From NCBI RefSeq assembly GCF_004114535.1, contig NZ_LBJC01000024.1:186001-250000 (forward strand): a stretch of DNA of 64,000 bases, written 5' to 3'. Position 1 is the first letter of the stretch. Every line of letters starts with the position of its first letter. Shown in pieces: positions 19,216 to 28,926 of the stretch. The position numbers and the translations under genes are program-made. The notes under the pieces are model-generated. The model ran no database searches and was not told where the DNA came from. It saw only the letters and a program-made list of their open reading frames with translations. Source of the DNA: Bradyrhizobium nanningense (lineage in GTDB: Bacteria; Pseudomonadota; Alphaproteobacteria; Rhizobiales; Xanthobacteraceae).

Positions 19216-21432
19216 ATGGAAGCCCATGTGTCTGCTGCGTCTGCGTCCCGCCCATGGTCTCCATCGCCCGATGCCAGCGACATCGTCAAGCGCATCCACG
19301 CCATGCTGCACCCGCACAACATCGTGCTGGTAGGCGCGACCGACAAGCCCGGCAATTATGCCGAGCGCATCTGGAACAATCTGGTCAAATACGGCTTCGA
19401 GGGCGGGCTCTATCCGGTCAACGCCAAGCGCGAGGTCATCTGGGGCGTCCCCTGCTACAAGGACCTTGCGAGCCTCCCGGAGAAGCCCGATCACGTTCTG
19501 GTGCTGGTGCCGGCGCGCTTTGCCGTGCAGGTGATCCGCGACGCCGCCGCGGCCGGCGCGCGGTCGGCCACCATCGTCACCTCTGGCTTCAGCGAGTTGC
19601 AGGACGTGGAAAGCCAAAAGCTCGCCGCCGAATTGCAGGCGGCCGTGCGCGAGACAGGACTTGCGGTCACCGGCCCGAACTGCCTCGGCAATCTGAGTGC
19701 CGGCGAAAAGCTCTTCACCAACATCGACGACCGCGTCGTGACCATGGAACAGGGCGCGGTGGCGATCGCCGGGCAGTCCGGCGCCATCGTCATGGCGATC
19801 CGTCAGGCGCTGGAGGACCGCGGCGTCGGCGTCGGCTACATGGTGACATCAGGCAACGAGGCCGGGCTCGAGACGCCGGATTTGATGCGCTATTTCGCCG
19901 AGGATCCGAGCATCAAGGTGATCGTCGTCTACCTCGAGGGCGTGCGCAATACCAAGGCATTCCGCGATGCCTGCAAGGCGGCGCGCGCCGCGAGCAAGCC
20001 TGTGATCGCGCTCAAGCTCGGTGCGTCCGAGGGCGGCCGCGCCGCGGCGATGGCGCATACCGGCGCGCTCGCGGGCTCGATCGAGACGTTCGACGCCGTT
20101 GCAACGCGCGAGGGCGTGATCCGGGTCGGCGGGCTCGACGAGCTGATCGAGACCACCGAATGCTTCGTTCACGCGGCGGTGCCCAAAGGCAACCGGCTCG
20201 CCGCCGTCACGCTGTCGGGCGGAAAGCGCGGCATGCTGCTTGACGCCTTCTACAAGGAAGGCCTGAACTTCGCGCCGCTCAGCCCGCACGTCGGCTCGGA
20301 GCTGGCGAACATGCTCGGACCGGGCTCGATTGTCGGCAATCCGCTCGATGCCGGCTTTGCCGCGGTGGTCGATCCCTCCGTCTACATGAAGTCGATCAAG
20401 CTGATGATCGACGATCCCGATATCGACATCGTCATCGTCGATGCCGAACTGCCCAAGGCGCCGCATGAGCTGCGCGAGCGCAATTTGCGCATCGTCGACG
20501 AGATGGCGCGCCAGGGCGGCAAGCCCGTGATCTACATCAGCGCGATGTCCATCGGCTTCACGGAGTTCACCAAGACCTTGCGCAAATCGCTGCCACATCT
20601 CGCAGTCATGCAGGGCATGGACCGCGCGGTGACCGCGATCAAGTCGCTGCTCGACTACGCCAAGCTGCGCAAGGAGGTGCCCGACATCGTCTCGAGCTCG
20701 AAGCCTGCCGCGCGCGCCGTGCTGGAGAAGGCGCTGAAATCGGCAAGCGGCGCCGCACTCGACGAGGTCGCCTCGAAAAAGCTCCTGAAGGCGTATGGCA
20801 TTCCGATCTCGAAGGAGGCGATCGCGCAGACCGCGACGGAAGCCGTAGAGATCGCCAAGCAGATCGGCTTTCCTGTCGTGGCGAAGGTCGTCAGCGCGGA
20901 GATCCTGCACAAATCCGACATCGGCGGCGTGGTGTTGAACCTGGACAGCGCGGCCGAGGTGAAGAAGGCGTTCGCCGAGATTACCGCACGGGTCGCGAAG
21001 CTGAAGGGCAAGCCGAAGCTCGACGGCATCCTGATCGCGCAACAGGTCAAGGCCGAGCTCGAGCTCGTGGTCGGCGCCTCGCTCGATGCCGAGATGGGGC
21101 CTGTCGTGCTGTTCGGCACCGGCGGCATCGACATCGAGCTGATGAAAGACGTCGCGCTCGCCGGCGCGCCCCTGGACGAGGCCGAGGCGCAGCTCCTGAT
21201 CGGCCGCACCAAGGCCGGGATCAAGATGCGCGGCTATCGCGGCAAGCCGGCCCTGCACGAAGCTTCCGCGGTGAAGGCGCTGGTCGGCCTGTCCAATTTG
21301 ATTGCGGATGCCGGCGACCGGATCGCCTCGATCGACATCAACCCGTTCCTGATCAACACCAGGACCGGCGTGGCCGTCGATGCCCTGATCGTCCTCAACA
21401 ACGCCGCGGCAAAACGCGCGGCTGGGCATTAA
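19216..21432 (+). CDS. Acyl-CoA synthetase (NDP-forming), fused alpha-beta type
   Basis: A 738-residue enzyme that interconverts acyl-CoA plus ADP with acid plus ATP. Order: CoA-binding Rossmann domain (about 30-155, with V-G-A-T-D-K-P-G), succinyl-CoA ligase-like domain with the phospho-histidine candidate H281 in A-M-A-H-T-G-A-L-A-G-S, then an ATP-grasp domain (about 500-735) containing V-A-K-V-V-S and H-K-S-D-I-G-G-V. It is complete in one chain, as in bacterial acetate-CoA ligase family proteins. The substrate could be acetate, pimelate, ferulate or other; no neighbouring gene settles it. The 140 bases upstream hold no other gene. Confidence 0.88.
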   Translation: MEAHVSAASASRPWSPSPDASDIVKRIHAMLHPHNIVLVGATDKPGNYAERIWNNLVKYGFEGGLYPVNAKREVIWGVPCYKDLASLPEKPDHVLVLVPARFAVQVIRDAAAAGARSATIVTSGFSELQDVESQKLAAELQAAVRETGLAVTGPNCLGNLSAGEKLFTNIDDRVVTMEQGAVAIAGQSGAIVMAIRQALEDRGVGVGYMVTSGNEAGLETPDLMRYFAEDPSIKVIVVYLEGVRNTKAFRDACKAARAASKPVIALKLGASEGGRAAAMAHTGALAGSIETFDAVATREGVIRVGGLDELIETTECFVHAAVPKGNRLAAVTLSGGKRGMLLDAFYKEGLNFAPLSPHVGSELANMLGPGSIVGNPLDAGFAAVVDPSVYMKSIKLMIDDPDIDIVIVDAELPKAPHELRERNLRIVDEMARQGGKPVIYISAMSIGFTEFTKTLRKSLPHLAVMQGMDRAVTAIKSLLDYAKLRKEVPDIVSSSKPAARAVLEKALKSASGAALDEVASKKLLKAYGIPISKEAIAQTATEAVEIAKQIGFPVVAKVVSAEILHKSDIGGVVLNLDSAAEVKKAFAEITARVAKLKGKPKLDGILIAQQVKAELELVVGASLDAEMGPVVLFGTGGIDIELMKDVALAGAPLDEAEAQLLIGRTKAGIKMRGYRGKPALHEASAVKALVGLSNLIADAGDRIASIDINPFLINTRTGVAVDALIVLNNAAAKRAAGH

Positions 21433-21445
21433 AGTACCGTAGTCC

Positions 21446-21530
21446 GTAGGGCGGATTAGCGCAGCGTAATCCGCCACTTTGTACGACAGGCGAAGAAGGC
21501 GGCGGGTTACGCTTCGCTAACCCGCCCTGC
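21446..21530. repeat. Dispersed palindromic repeat, family A (GGCGGATTA variant), copy 3
   Basis: Left GTAGGGCGGATTAGCGCAGC, right GGGTTACGCTTCGCTAACCC followed by GCCCTGC. A diverged member of family A, between the acyl-CoA synthetase and the MCE gene; it may terminate the synthetase transcript. Confidence 0.8.
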
Positions 21531-21581
21531 TTACCATCCGGCCTTCCAACTTTCCTGCTTTGGCCGTAAAACCCTCCCCGT

Positions 21582-22409
21582 ATGGCACGTGCGAGCAATC
21601 TGGTGATCGGAACGGCGACGCTGGCGGTGATCGCCGTGGCGTTCGGCGGCCTGCTCGGCGTGCAGAAATGGCGCACCATCCAGAGCCGCAGCCAGTTGCG
21701 CGTGGTGTTCGAGGGCGGCTCCGCCAGCGGTCTGCGCCGCGGCGGGCCGGTCAATTTCGACGGTGTCCCGGCAGGCCAGATCCTGTCGATCAAGCTGGAT
21801 AGTCCGCGCAGGATCGTGGCGCTGGTGATGCTCGACAACACGGCGCCGATCCGCAAGGACACCGTGGCGGGCATCGAGTTCCAGGGCCTCACCGGTGTCG
21901 CCGCGATCTCGCTGATCGGAGGCGCTCCCTCCGCGCCACCGGTGCCGCTGGACTCGGACGGCGTCCCCGTGCTGACCGCCGATCTCAGCGACGCCGAATC
22001 CATCGTCGACACCCTGCACAGCGTCGATCGCACGATCGTCAGCAACGCCCCCGCGATCAAGGACGGCCTGAGCACGTTCGAAAACTACACCGACGATCTT
22101 CGGAACAAGGGCACCGAGATCGATTCCGTCATGGCCAAGGTCGACAGCGCCTTCGCTGGCTTCGACAAGGCGGTCACGAAGATCGAGGGCGTGGTGCCCG
22201 GCTTCGTCGACGGCAAGGCCGACGAGCTGTTCGAGAAGATCAAGGGGCTGCACGAGCTTGCCGACACCATGAAGAAGAAGTCGGCGGGCTATCTCGAGGA
22301 CATCCGCCGCTCGCTGCTCGACGTCAGCGAGGCCGCCAGCAAGATGAGTGGGACCCCCGCGCCTGCCGCCGCTCCGCGCCCACCGCGCAAGCCGCAGCAG
22401 AAGCGCTAA
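21582..22409 (+). CDS. MCE-domain (MlaD-like) protein, solitary
   Basis: A 275-residue protein. A single N-terminal membrane anchor (about 6-27) is followed by one MCE domain (about 38-115, with F-E-G-G-S-A-S-G-L-R-R-G-G-P-V and G-V-P-A-G-Q-I), a helical region (to about 250) and a proline/alanine-rich tail ending in K-P-Q-Q-K-R. MCE proteins are periplasmic ring-forming parts of lipid transporters and normally sit beside a permease and an ATPase; here neither is adjacent, so it either joins a remote system or works alone. It ends one base before the convergent amidase gene. Confidence 0.85.
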   Translation: MARASNLVIGTATLAVIAVAFGGLLGVQKWRTIQSRSQLRVVFEGGSASGLRRGGPVNFDGVPAGQILSIKLDSPRRIVALVMLDNTAPIRKDTVAGIEFQGLTGVAAISLIGGAPSAPPVPLDSDGVPVLTADLSDAESIVDTLHSVDRTIVSNAPAIKDGLSTFENYTDDLRNKGTEIDSVMAKVDSAFAGFDKAVTKIEGVVPGFVDGKADELFEKIKGLHELADTMKKKSAGYLEDIRRSLLDVSEAASKMSGTPAPAAAPRPPRKPQQKR

Positions 22410-22410
22410 T

Positions 22411-23451
22411 CTAGTAGTTGGACGCCGCCGCCCCATTCGGGATGCCGTCGATCGGACACTCGTCGGTCCCCGGCGTCGCGCGGGTCATCGCCTCGACCAT
22501 GTCGCGCGTGCCTTCAGGATCCTTGATCCAGTTTTTGTAGAAATCATACGGGCAGGCCGCAACGCCGCGCGGGCTGTCGCCGGAATTGATCATGCCGGTG
22601 TAACCGCGGTGGACGAGCTTGTAGAGATGGTTCTGCGACTGGCCGTTGCGGCGCGCGTCGCGGATCAGATGTTTCGACAGCTGCGCGTATTGGATGCCGT
22701 AATCCTCCTCGCCGCACTCACCGAGCGTGCGGCCATCGAAGCCGATGATCGCGGAGTGGCCGAAATAAGAATAGACGCCGTCGAAGCCGGCGGCGTTGGC
22801 GACCGCGACATAGACGTTGTTGGCCCATGCCATCGCCTTGGAGATCATGACCTGCTGCTCCTTGGCCGGGTACATATAGCCCTGGCAGCGCACGATCAGC
22901 TCGGCGCCCTTCATGGCGCAGTCACGCCAGATCTCCGGATAATTGCCGTCGTCGCAGATGATCAGGCTGACCTTGAGGCCTTTCGGACCTTCGGACACAT
23001 AGGTGCAATTGCCGGGATACCAGCCCTCGATCGGCACCCACGGCATGATCTTGCGGTACTTCTGCACAATCTCGCCCTTGTCGTTCATCAGGATCAGGGT
23101 GTTGTAGGGCGCCTTGTGAGGATGCTCCTCGTGGCGCTCACCGGTCAGCGAGAACACGCCCCAGACCTTGGCCTTGCGGCAGGCTTCGGCGAAGATCGCG
23201 GTTTCCTCGCCCGGCACCACGGAGGCCGTCTCGTACATCTCCTTGGAATCGTACATGATGCCTTGCGTGGAATATTCCGGGAAGATCACGAGGTCCATGC
23301 CCGGCAAACCGGCCTTCATGCCGACGATCATGTCGGCGATCTTGCGGGCGTTCTCGAGCACCTCGGCCTTGGTGTGCAGGCGGGGCATCTTGTAATTGAC
23401 CACCGCGACGCCGACGGTATCGCTGCTGCTGGAGATATCACCGTGAAGCAT
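22411..23451 (-). CDS. amiE: Aliphatic amidase
   Basis: A 346-residue nitrilase-superfamily amidase, the same length as Pseudomonas AmiE. The catalytic triad can be placed: E59 in F-P-E-Y-S-T-Q-G, the lysine in Y-R-K-I-M-P-W, and the nucleophilic cysteine in I-I-C-D-D-G-N-Y-P-E. It hydrolyses short aliphatic amides (acetamide, propionamide) to acid and ammonia in the cytosol. It is the last gene of the leftward urt-fmd operon. AGGAG stands nine bases before the ATG. Confidence 0.95.
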   Translation of the reverse strand: MLHGDISSSSDTVGVAVVNYKMPRLHTKAEVLENARKIADMIVGMKAGLPGMDLVIFPEYSTQGIMYDSKEMYETASVVPGEETAIFAEACRKAKVWGVFSLTGERHEEHPHKAPYNTLILMNDKGEIVQKYRKIMPWVPIEGWYPGNCTYVSEGPKGLKVSLIICDDGNYPEIWRDCAMKGAELIVRCQGYMYPAKEQQVMISKAMAWANNVYVAVANAAGFDGVYSYFGHSAIIGFDGRTLGECGEEDYGIQYAQLSKHLIRDARRNGQSQNHLYKLVHRGYTGMINSGDSPRGVAACPYDFYKNWIKDPEGTRDMVEAMTRATPGTDECPIDGIPNGAAASNY

Positions 23452-23495
23452 GTTGGGCGCTCCTGTCTTTTGTTCGTTTGAGATCTTCGCGTGGG

Positions 23496-23873
23496 TTAGT
23501 GGCTGATCATCCAGGGCCGCGCCGTCGGAAAACCCTTGGCCCCGGTTCTGGACTTCGTCACCAGCCGCGCCGGCTTCTTCTTGTCCGACGAGCTTTTGTC
23601 CTTCACCGTCTTACCCGACGAGCAGCAGCCGCAGCCGGGGCCGTGCGCAGCCTTGTATTGCGCCAGCGTCTGCGGCGCGTGCGAGCTGCGCTCGTTGACG
23701 GCGTGCGCCTTGCGCCTGTCCGCCGGCATGCAGAAGAAGTTCGGCGCGGTCAGGATCACCCGCGGCGCCATGGTCTCGCAATGCGGACAGCTTTGCGGAT
23801 CGTCGCATTCGGCCATCGGGCGCAGATCCTTGAAAGGTCCGCAGTCGTCACAGAGATATTCATAGACCGGCAT
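23496..23873 (-). CDS. FmdB-family zinc-ribbon protein
   Basis: A 125-residue protein beginning M-P-V-Y-E-Y-L-C-D-D-C-G and continuing with S-C-P-H-C: a C-x2-C ... C-x2-C zinc ribbon typical of FmdB, whose founding member is a putative regulator in the formamidase/amide locus of Methylophilus. A second cysteine cluster G-C-G-C-C is in the middle, and the C-terminus is basic. It lies between fmdA and amiE in one operon, which supports an amide-linked role. Whether it regulates or assists enzyme assembly is not known. Confidence 0.88.
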   Translation of the reverse strand: MPVYEYLCDDCGPFKDLRPMAECDDPQSCPHCETMAPRVILTAPNFFCMPADRRKAHAVNERSSHAPQTLAQYKAAHGPGCGCCSSGKTVKDKSSSDKKKPARLVTKSRTGAKGFPTARPWMISH

Positions 23874-23943
23874 CGCATCATCCCAAATGCATGTTCAACA
23901 CAGCTCGCGGTTCCCGCTCACGCGGAGGCAGCCCCTCATCCGC

Positions 23944-23971
23944 CCCTCTCCCCGTACGAACGGGGAGAGGG
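23944..23971. repeat. Perfect hairpin (CCCTCTCCCCGT type repeat) between fmdA and fmdB
   Basis: CCCTCTCCCCGT and ACGGGGAGAGGG with loop ACGA: twelve perfect pairs. It lies ten bases beyond the fmdA stop on the leftward transcript. There is no U run; it may protect upstream mRNA or attenuate fmdB-amiE expression. Confidence 0.85.
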
Positions 23972-23981
23972 AGCGCAGGCG

Positions 23982-25211
23982 TCATTTGTCCGGCGAGATC
24001 GGCATCTGGACGTCGCCGGTGATGTGCTTGATGGGTCCGGCCGCCGACGGCATCACGTCGAAGTCGAAGATCTCGGTCGGCAGCCACAGCGTGGCGCAGG
24101 CGTTGGGCACGTCGACCACGCCGGAGATGTGGCCCTGGCACGGCGCGGTGCCGAGGATCGAATAGGCCTGGGCGCCGGAATAGCCGAACTTCTTCAGATA
24201 TTCGATGGCATTGAGGCAGGCCTGACGATAGGCGATGTGGACGTCGAGATAGTGCTGCTTGCCGGCCTCGTCCACCGAGATGCCTTCGAAGATCAGATAG
24301 TCCTTGTAGTTCGGCGTGATCGGCGACGGCTTGAAGATCGGGTTCTTGATACCGTATTTCGACATGCCGTCCTTGATCACTTCCACCTTCAAGTGCAGCC
24401 AGCCGGCCATCTCGATGGCGCCGCAGAAGGTGATCTCGCCGTCGCCCTGGCTGAAGTGCAGGTCGCCCATCGAAAGACCGGCGCCGGGCACATAGACCGG
24501 GAAGTAAATCTTCGAGCCGCGCGAGAGATCCTTGATGTCGCAATTGCCGCCATGCTCGCGCGGCGGCACGGTGCGCGCGCCTTCGGCGCCGATCTTGGCC
24601 TTGACGTCGCCCTTGGCGCGGCCGCCATGGGCGGTCGGCGCGAACGGCGGGTTGGCAAGCCCAGGCACACGGGTCGGGTTGGTCGAGATCAGCTCGGCCT
24701 CGCGCTTGTTCCAGGTCTCCAGCATCTTGGGATCGGGCAGACAGCCGATCAGGCCGGGATGGATGAGACCCGCGAAGTTCACGCCGGGCACGTGGCGCGA
24801 CGAGGTGTAGAGGCCCTTGATGTCCCAGATCGACTTCTGCGCCAGCGGGAAATGGTCGGTGAGGAAGCCGCCGCCGTTCTGCTTGGAGAAGAAGCCGTTG
24901 AAGCCCCAGAGGCTCTCCTTCATCGGGCCGACGTCGAGCAGGTCGACCACCAGGAGGTCGCCGGGCTCGGCGCCCTTGACGCCGATCGGACCGGACAGGA
25001 AGTGCACGATCGACAGGTCGATGTCGCGCACGTCGTCGGCGGAATCGTTGTTCTTGATGAAGCCGCCGGTCCAATCATAGGTCTCGATGATGAAATCGTC
25101 GCCGGGATTGACCCAGGCCACGATCGGGATGTCGGGGTGCCAGCGGTTGTGCACCATGTCGTTTTCATAGGCCGACTTGGTGAGATCGACCTTGATCAGT
25201 GTCTCTGGCAT
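23982..25211 (-). CDS. fmdA: Formamidase
   Basis: A 409-residue member of the FmdA/AmdA acetamidase-formamidase family, which hydrolyses formamide to formate and ammonia. Conserved stretches include N-R-W-H-P-D-I-P, the E-P-G-D-L-L-V-V-D region, E-H-G-G-N-C-D-I-K-D-L and G-D-L-H-F-S-Q-G-D-G-E. Length agrees with Methylophilus FmdA. ATG at 25211 has GGGGAG before it. It directly follows the five urt transporter genes, so uptake and hydrolysis are co-transcribed. Confidence 0.95.
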   Translation of the reverse strand: MPETLIKVDLTKSAYENDMVHNRWHPDIPIVAWVNPGDDFIIETYDWTGGFIKNNDSADDVRDIDLSIVHFLSGPIGVKGAEPGDLLVVDLLDVGPMKESLWGFNGFFSKQNGGGFLTDHFPLAQKSIWDIKGLYTSSRHVPGVNFAGLIHPGLIGCLPDPKMLETWNKREAELISTNPTRVPGLANPPFAPTAHGGRAKGDVKAKIGAEGARTVPPREHGGNCDIKDLSRGSKIYFPVYVPGAGLSMGDLHFSQGDGEITFCGAIEMAGWLHLKVEVIKDGMSKYGIKNPIFKPSPITPNYKDYLIFEGISVDEAGKQHYLDVHIAYRQACLNAIEYLKKFGYSGAQAYSILGTAPCQGHISGVVDVPNACATLWLPTEIFDFDVMPSAAGPIKHITGDVQMPISPDK

Positions 25212-25238
25212 CGAGATGCTCCCCTTTACTACGGTTGG

Positions 25239-25928
25239 TTAGACGGACAGATATTTCGAGACCTGCGCGGCATCGACGGCGTCGCGCGGATCGTCACGCA
25301 CGATCTCGCCGTTCTCGATCACCAGCACCCGGTCGGCGATATCGAGCGCGAAGCTCAGGACCTGCTCGGACACCACGATCGAGAGCCCCTTCTCGTCGCG
25401 GATGCGCTTCAACGTGCGCGCCATCTCCTTGATGATCGACGGCTGGATGCCTTCGGTCGGCTCATCCAGAAGCAAGACCTTCGGCTTGGTCGCGAGCGCA
25501 CGCGCGATGGCGAGCTGCTGCTGCTGGCCGCCGGAAAGGTTGCCGCCGCGACGGCCTTTCATTTCCAGCAGCACCGGGAACAATTCGTAGATATCGCCCG
25601 GCACCTCGGAGCCACCGGAGACGACGAGGCCGGTTTCGATGTTCTCCTTCACCGTCATTGTGGAGAAGATCATGCGGCCCTGCGGGACGTAGGCGAGGCC
25701 CTTGGCGACGCGCTCAAAGCTCTTGAGGCTGCCGAGCTCGGTGCCGTCCATGGTCACCGAGCCGCTTTTGGCGGGCAGGATGCCCATCAGCGACTTCATC
25801 AGCGTGGTCTTGCCCATGCCGTTGCGGCCCATGATCGCCACGATCTCGTTCGGCGCGACCTTGACGTTGAGCCCGTGCAGCACCTCGCTCTGGCCGTAGG
25901 CGACGTGGAGATCGGAAATTGCCAGCAT
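25239..25928 (-). CDS. urtE: Urea/short-chain amide ABC transporter ATP-binding protein UrtE
   Basis: A 229-residue ATPase of the LivF/UrtE type: Walker A G-R-N-G-M-G-K-T-T, signature L-S-G-G-Q-Q-Q-Q-L, Walker B L-L-L-D-E-P. AAGGAG stands before the ATG at 25928; it follows urtD by 11 bases. With UrtD it energises the UrtBC permease. In this operon the imported substrate could be urea, formamide or acetamide. Confidence 0.93.
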   Translation of the reverse strand: MLAISDLHVAYGQSEVLHGLNVKVAPNEIVAIMGRNGMGKTTLMKSLMGILPAKSGSVTMDGTELGSLKSFERVAKGLAYVPQGRMIFSTMTVKENIETGLVVSGGSEVPGDIYELFPVLLEMKGRRGGNLSGGQQQQLAIARALATKPKVLLLDEPTEGIQPSIIKEMARTLKRIRDEKGLSIVVSEQVLSFALDIADRVLVIENGEIVRDDPRDAVDAAQVSKYLSV

Positions 25929-25939
25929 CAGTGCGCTCC

Positions 25940-26695
<756 letters not shown>

Positions 26696-26705
26696 GATGT
26701 CCTCC

Positions 26706-27848
26706 TCACTCTGCCGGCGCGCCGTCGGCGACCGAATTGTCGTTCCAGCCCGGCTTCGCCTTGCGCGAGGCGAACAGCCGATCGATGCGCGGCTGCACGT
26801 AGTCGGCCCATAGCCCGGACAGACCATTCGGGAAGGCGAGCACCACCGCGATGAACAGAGCGCCGAGACCGAACAGCCAGAGTTGCGGGAAGGATTCCGA
26901 CAGGCTGGTCTTGGCGAAATTCACCAGGATGGCGCCCCAAATCGCGCCGAAGATCGACATCCGCCCGCCGACCGCGGTGTAGATCACCATCTCGATCGAC
27001 GGCACGATGCCGACAAAGGACGGCGACATGAAACCGACATTGAGCGCGAACGTGGCACCGCCGATCGCGGCGAAGACCGCGGCCATGCAGAAGGCGAAGA
27101 TCTTGAAATTGGCGACGCTGTAGCCGGAGAAGCGGACGCGGTCCTCCTGTTCGCGCATCGCCACGAGAATACGGCCGAGCTTGGTCAGGCGGATGAACTG
27201 CGCGATGCCGATGCAGGCGAACAGCAGCACCACCTCGACGAAGTACAGGACGATCTTGGCGTGGTCGGGCCGAATGTCCCAACCCTTGAGCGTACGCAAA
27301 TCGGTCATGCCGTTGATCCCGCCGGTATAGCCCTGTTGACCGACGATCAGGATCGTCAGGATGGCGGCCACGGCCTGGGTGATGATCGCGAAATAGGTGC
27401 CGCCGACGCGGCGCTTGAACATCGCGGTGCCGATGATCAGGGCGAACAGGCCGGGGACCAGGATGATGGCGAGGATGGTGAAGGCGAGGCTGTGGAACGG
27501 CTGCCAGAACAGCGGCAGTGACGTGATCTGATTCCAGTCCATGAAGTCGGGGATGCCGGGCGTCGACTGGATCTTGGTGTTCTCGACGCTCGAGGCCTCG
27601 AGCTTGAGGAACATCGCCATGCAATAGCCGCCGAGGCCGAAGAACACGCCCTGCCCCAGGCTCAAGATGCCGCCATAGCCCCAGCACAGCACGAGGCCGA
27701 GTGCGACAAAGGCGTAGGTCAGGTATTTCGCGACCAGATTGAGGCGGAAGACGTCGAGCGTCAGCGGCAGGATCACGAACAGCACGGCCGCGAGAGCAAT
27801 GAAACCCATGAGCTCGGATCGATTGAAGAAGCGTGAGGTGATGATCAT
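26706..27848 (-). CDS. urtC: Urea/short-chain amide ABC transporter permease UrtC
   Basis: A 380-residue LivM/UrtC-type permease with about ten membrane helices; G-G-I-L-S-L-G-Q-G-V-F-F-G-L-G-G-Y is the conserved permease motif, and the loop V-A-M-R-E-Q-E-D-R is the usual ATPase contact (normally R-E-N-E-x-R). ATG at 27848 starts M-I-I-T-S-R-F-F. The longer open frame overlaps urtB and is not used. It pairs with UrtB to form the channel. Confidence 0.93.
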   Translation of the reverse strand: MIITSRFFNRSELMGFIALAAVLFVILPLTLDVFRLNLVAKYLTYAFVALGLVLCWGYGGILSLGQGVFFGLGGYCMAMFLKLEASSVENTKIQSTPGIPDFMDWNQITSLPLFWQPFHSLAFTILAIILVPGLFALIIGTAMFKRRVGGTYFAIITQAVAAILTILIVGQQGYTGGINGMTDLRTLKGWDIRPDHAKIVLYFVEVVLLFACIGIAQFIRLTKLGRILVAMREQEDRVRFSGYSVANFKIFAFCMAAVFAAIGGATFALNVGFMSPSFVGIVPSIEMVIYTAVGGRMSIFGAIWGAILVNFAKTSLSESFPQLWLFGLGALFIAVVLAFPNGLSGLWADYVQPRIDRLFASRKAKPGWNDNSVADGAPAE

Positions 27849-27865
27849 GACTTGCCTGCTTCTCG

Positions 27866-28792
27866 TTATTTGCGAACCTTGAGGGCGAAGAGGCCCTGCG
27901 GCCGCAGCATCAGGATGCCGACGACAGCGAGCAGCGTGAGCACCTTGGCCATCGAGCCCGACATGAAGAATTCGAGCGTCGATTGCGTCTGCGAGATCGA
28001 GAACGCGGAGGCGATGGTGCCGAGCAGGCTGGCGGCGCCGCCGAACACGACGACCAGGAACGTATCGACGATGTAGAGCTGTCCCGACGTCGGCCCGGTC
28101 GAGCCGATCATGGTGAAGGCGCTGCCGGCGATTCCGGCGATGCCGCAACCGAGGCCGAACGTGTAGCGGTCGACCTTCTCGGTATTGATGCCGACGGCGC
28201 CCGCCATGATGCGGTTCTGCACCACGGCACGCACCTGCCGGCCCCAGCGCGACATGTAGAGAACGTAGGCGACAGAGATGGTGATCAGCACGGTGAGGCA
28301 CATCACGAAGACGCCGTTGATCGGCACTTCGATGCTGTCGGTGACGTGCAGCGAACCGAGCATCCATTGCGGCAGCTCGACGCCGACCTCGCGTGCGCCG
28401 AACACGGAGCGATAGGCCTGCTGCAGCATCAGGCTGAGGCCCCAGGTGGCGAGCAGCGTATCGAGCGGACGCTTGTACAGATGCCGTATCAGCGCCCATT
28501 CCACCAGCATGCCCAACGCACCTGACGCGACAAAGGCCAGGATCATCGCGAGAAAGAAGTAACCGCTGAACAGGCTCGGCAAATAGGCCTGGAAGAGATT
28601 GGAGGTCATCCAGGTGACGTAGGCTCCGAGGATCATGAACTCGCCATGGGCCATGTTGATGACGCCCATCTGGCCGAAGATGATGGCAAGCCCGAGCGCC
28701 ATCAGGACGTAGACCGAGAACAGGATCAGCCCGGCAAAGCCCTGCATGACGAAGATGGAGCCGAGATCACCAAGCGAGTAGTCGCCGAACAT
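27866..28792 (-). CDS. urtB: Urea/short-chain amide ABC transporter permease UrtB
   Basis: A 308-residue LivH/UrtB-type permease with about eight membrane helices. It has G-Q-M-G-V-I-N-M-A-H-G-E, the family hallmark near the second helix, and V-V-F-G-G-A-A-S-L-L-G-T toward the C-terminus. It is shorter than long UrtB forms that carry an extra N-terminal domain. A 134-base gap with a strong hairpin separates it from urtA, while urtC follows after 17 bases. Confidence 0.93.
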   Translation of the reverse strand: MFGDYSLGDLGSIFVMQGFAGLILFSVYVLMALGLAIIFGQMGVINMAHGEFMILGAYVTWMTSNLFQAYLPSLFSGYFFLAMILAFVASGALGMLVEWALIRHLYKRPLDTLLATWGLSLMLQQAYRSVFGAREVGVELPQWMLGSLHVTDSIEVPINGVFVMCLTVLITISVAYVLYMSRWGRQVRAVVQNRIMAGAVGINTEKVDRYTFGLGCGIAGIAGSAFTMIGSTGPTSGQLYIVDTFLVVVFGGAASLLGTIASAFSISQTQSTLEFFMSGSMAKVLTLLAVVGILMLRPQGLFALKVRK

Positions 28793-28818
28793 CGATGTCC
28801 TCCGTCAGGGATAAGGGT

Positions 28819-28849
28819 CCCGCGTCGCGATGCAGAGTGGCGACGCGGG
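28819..28849 (-). promoter_or_regulatory. Hairpin between urtA and urtB
   Basis: CCCGCGTCGC (28819-28828) and GCGACGCGGG (28840-28849), ten perfect pairs with an 11-base loop. On the leftward transcript it stands just after urtA and lacks a U run. Placement fits a 3' stabiliser or partial attenuator that makes the binding protein more abundant than the permease subunits. Confidence 0.7.
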
Positions 28850-28926
28850 GTCTTGAGGCTTGGACTTGCGATCCACGCCAGGGAGCGGCTTGCCTTTTCG
28901 GGAAACTGCGGCGGACGCCGCGGCTC

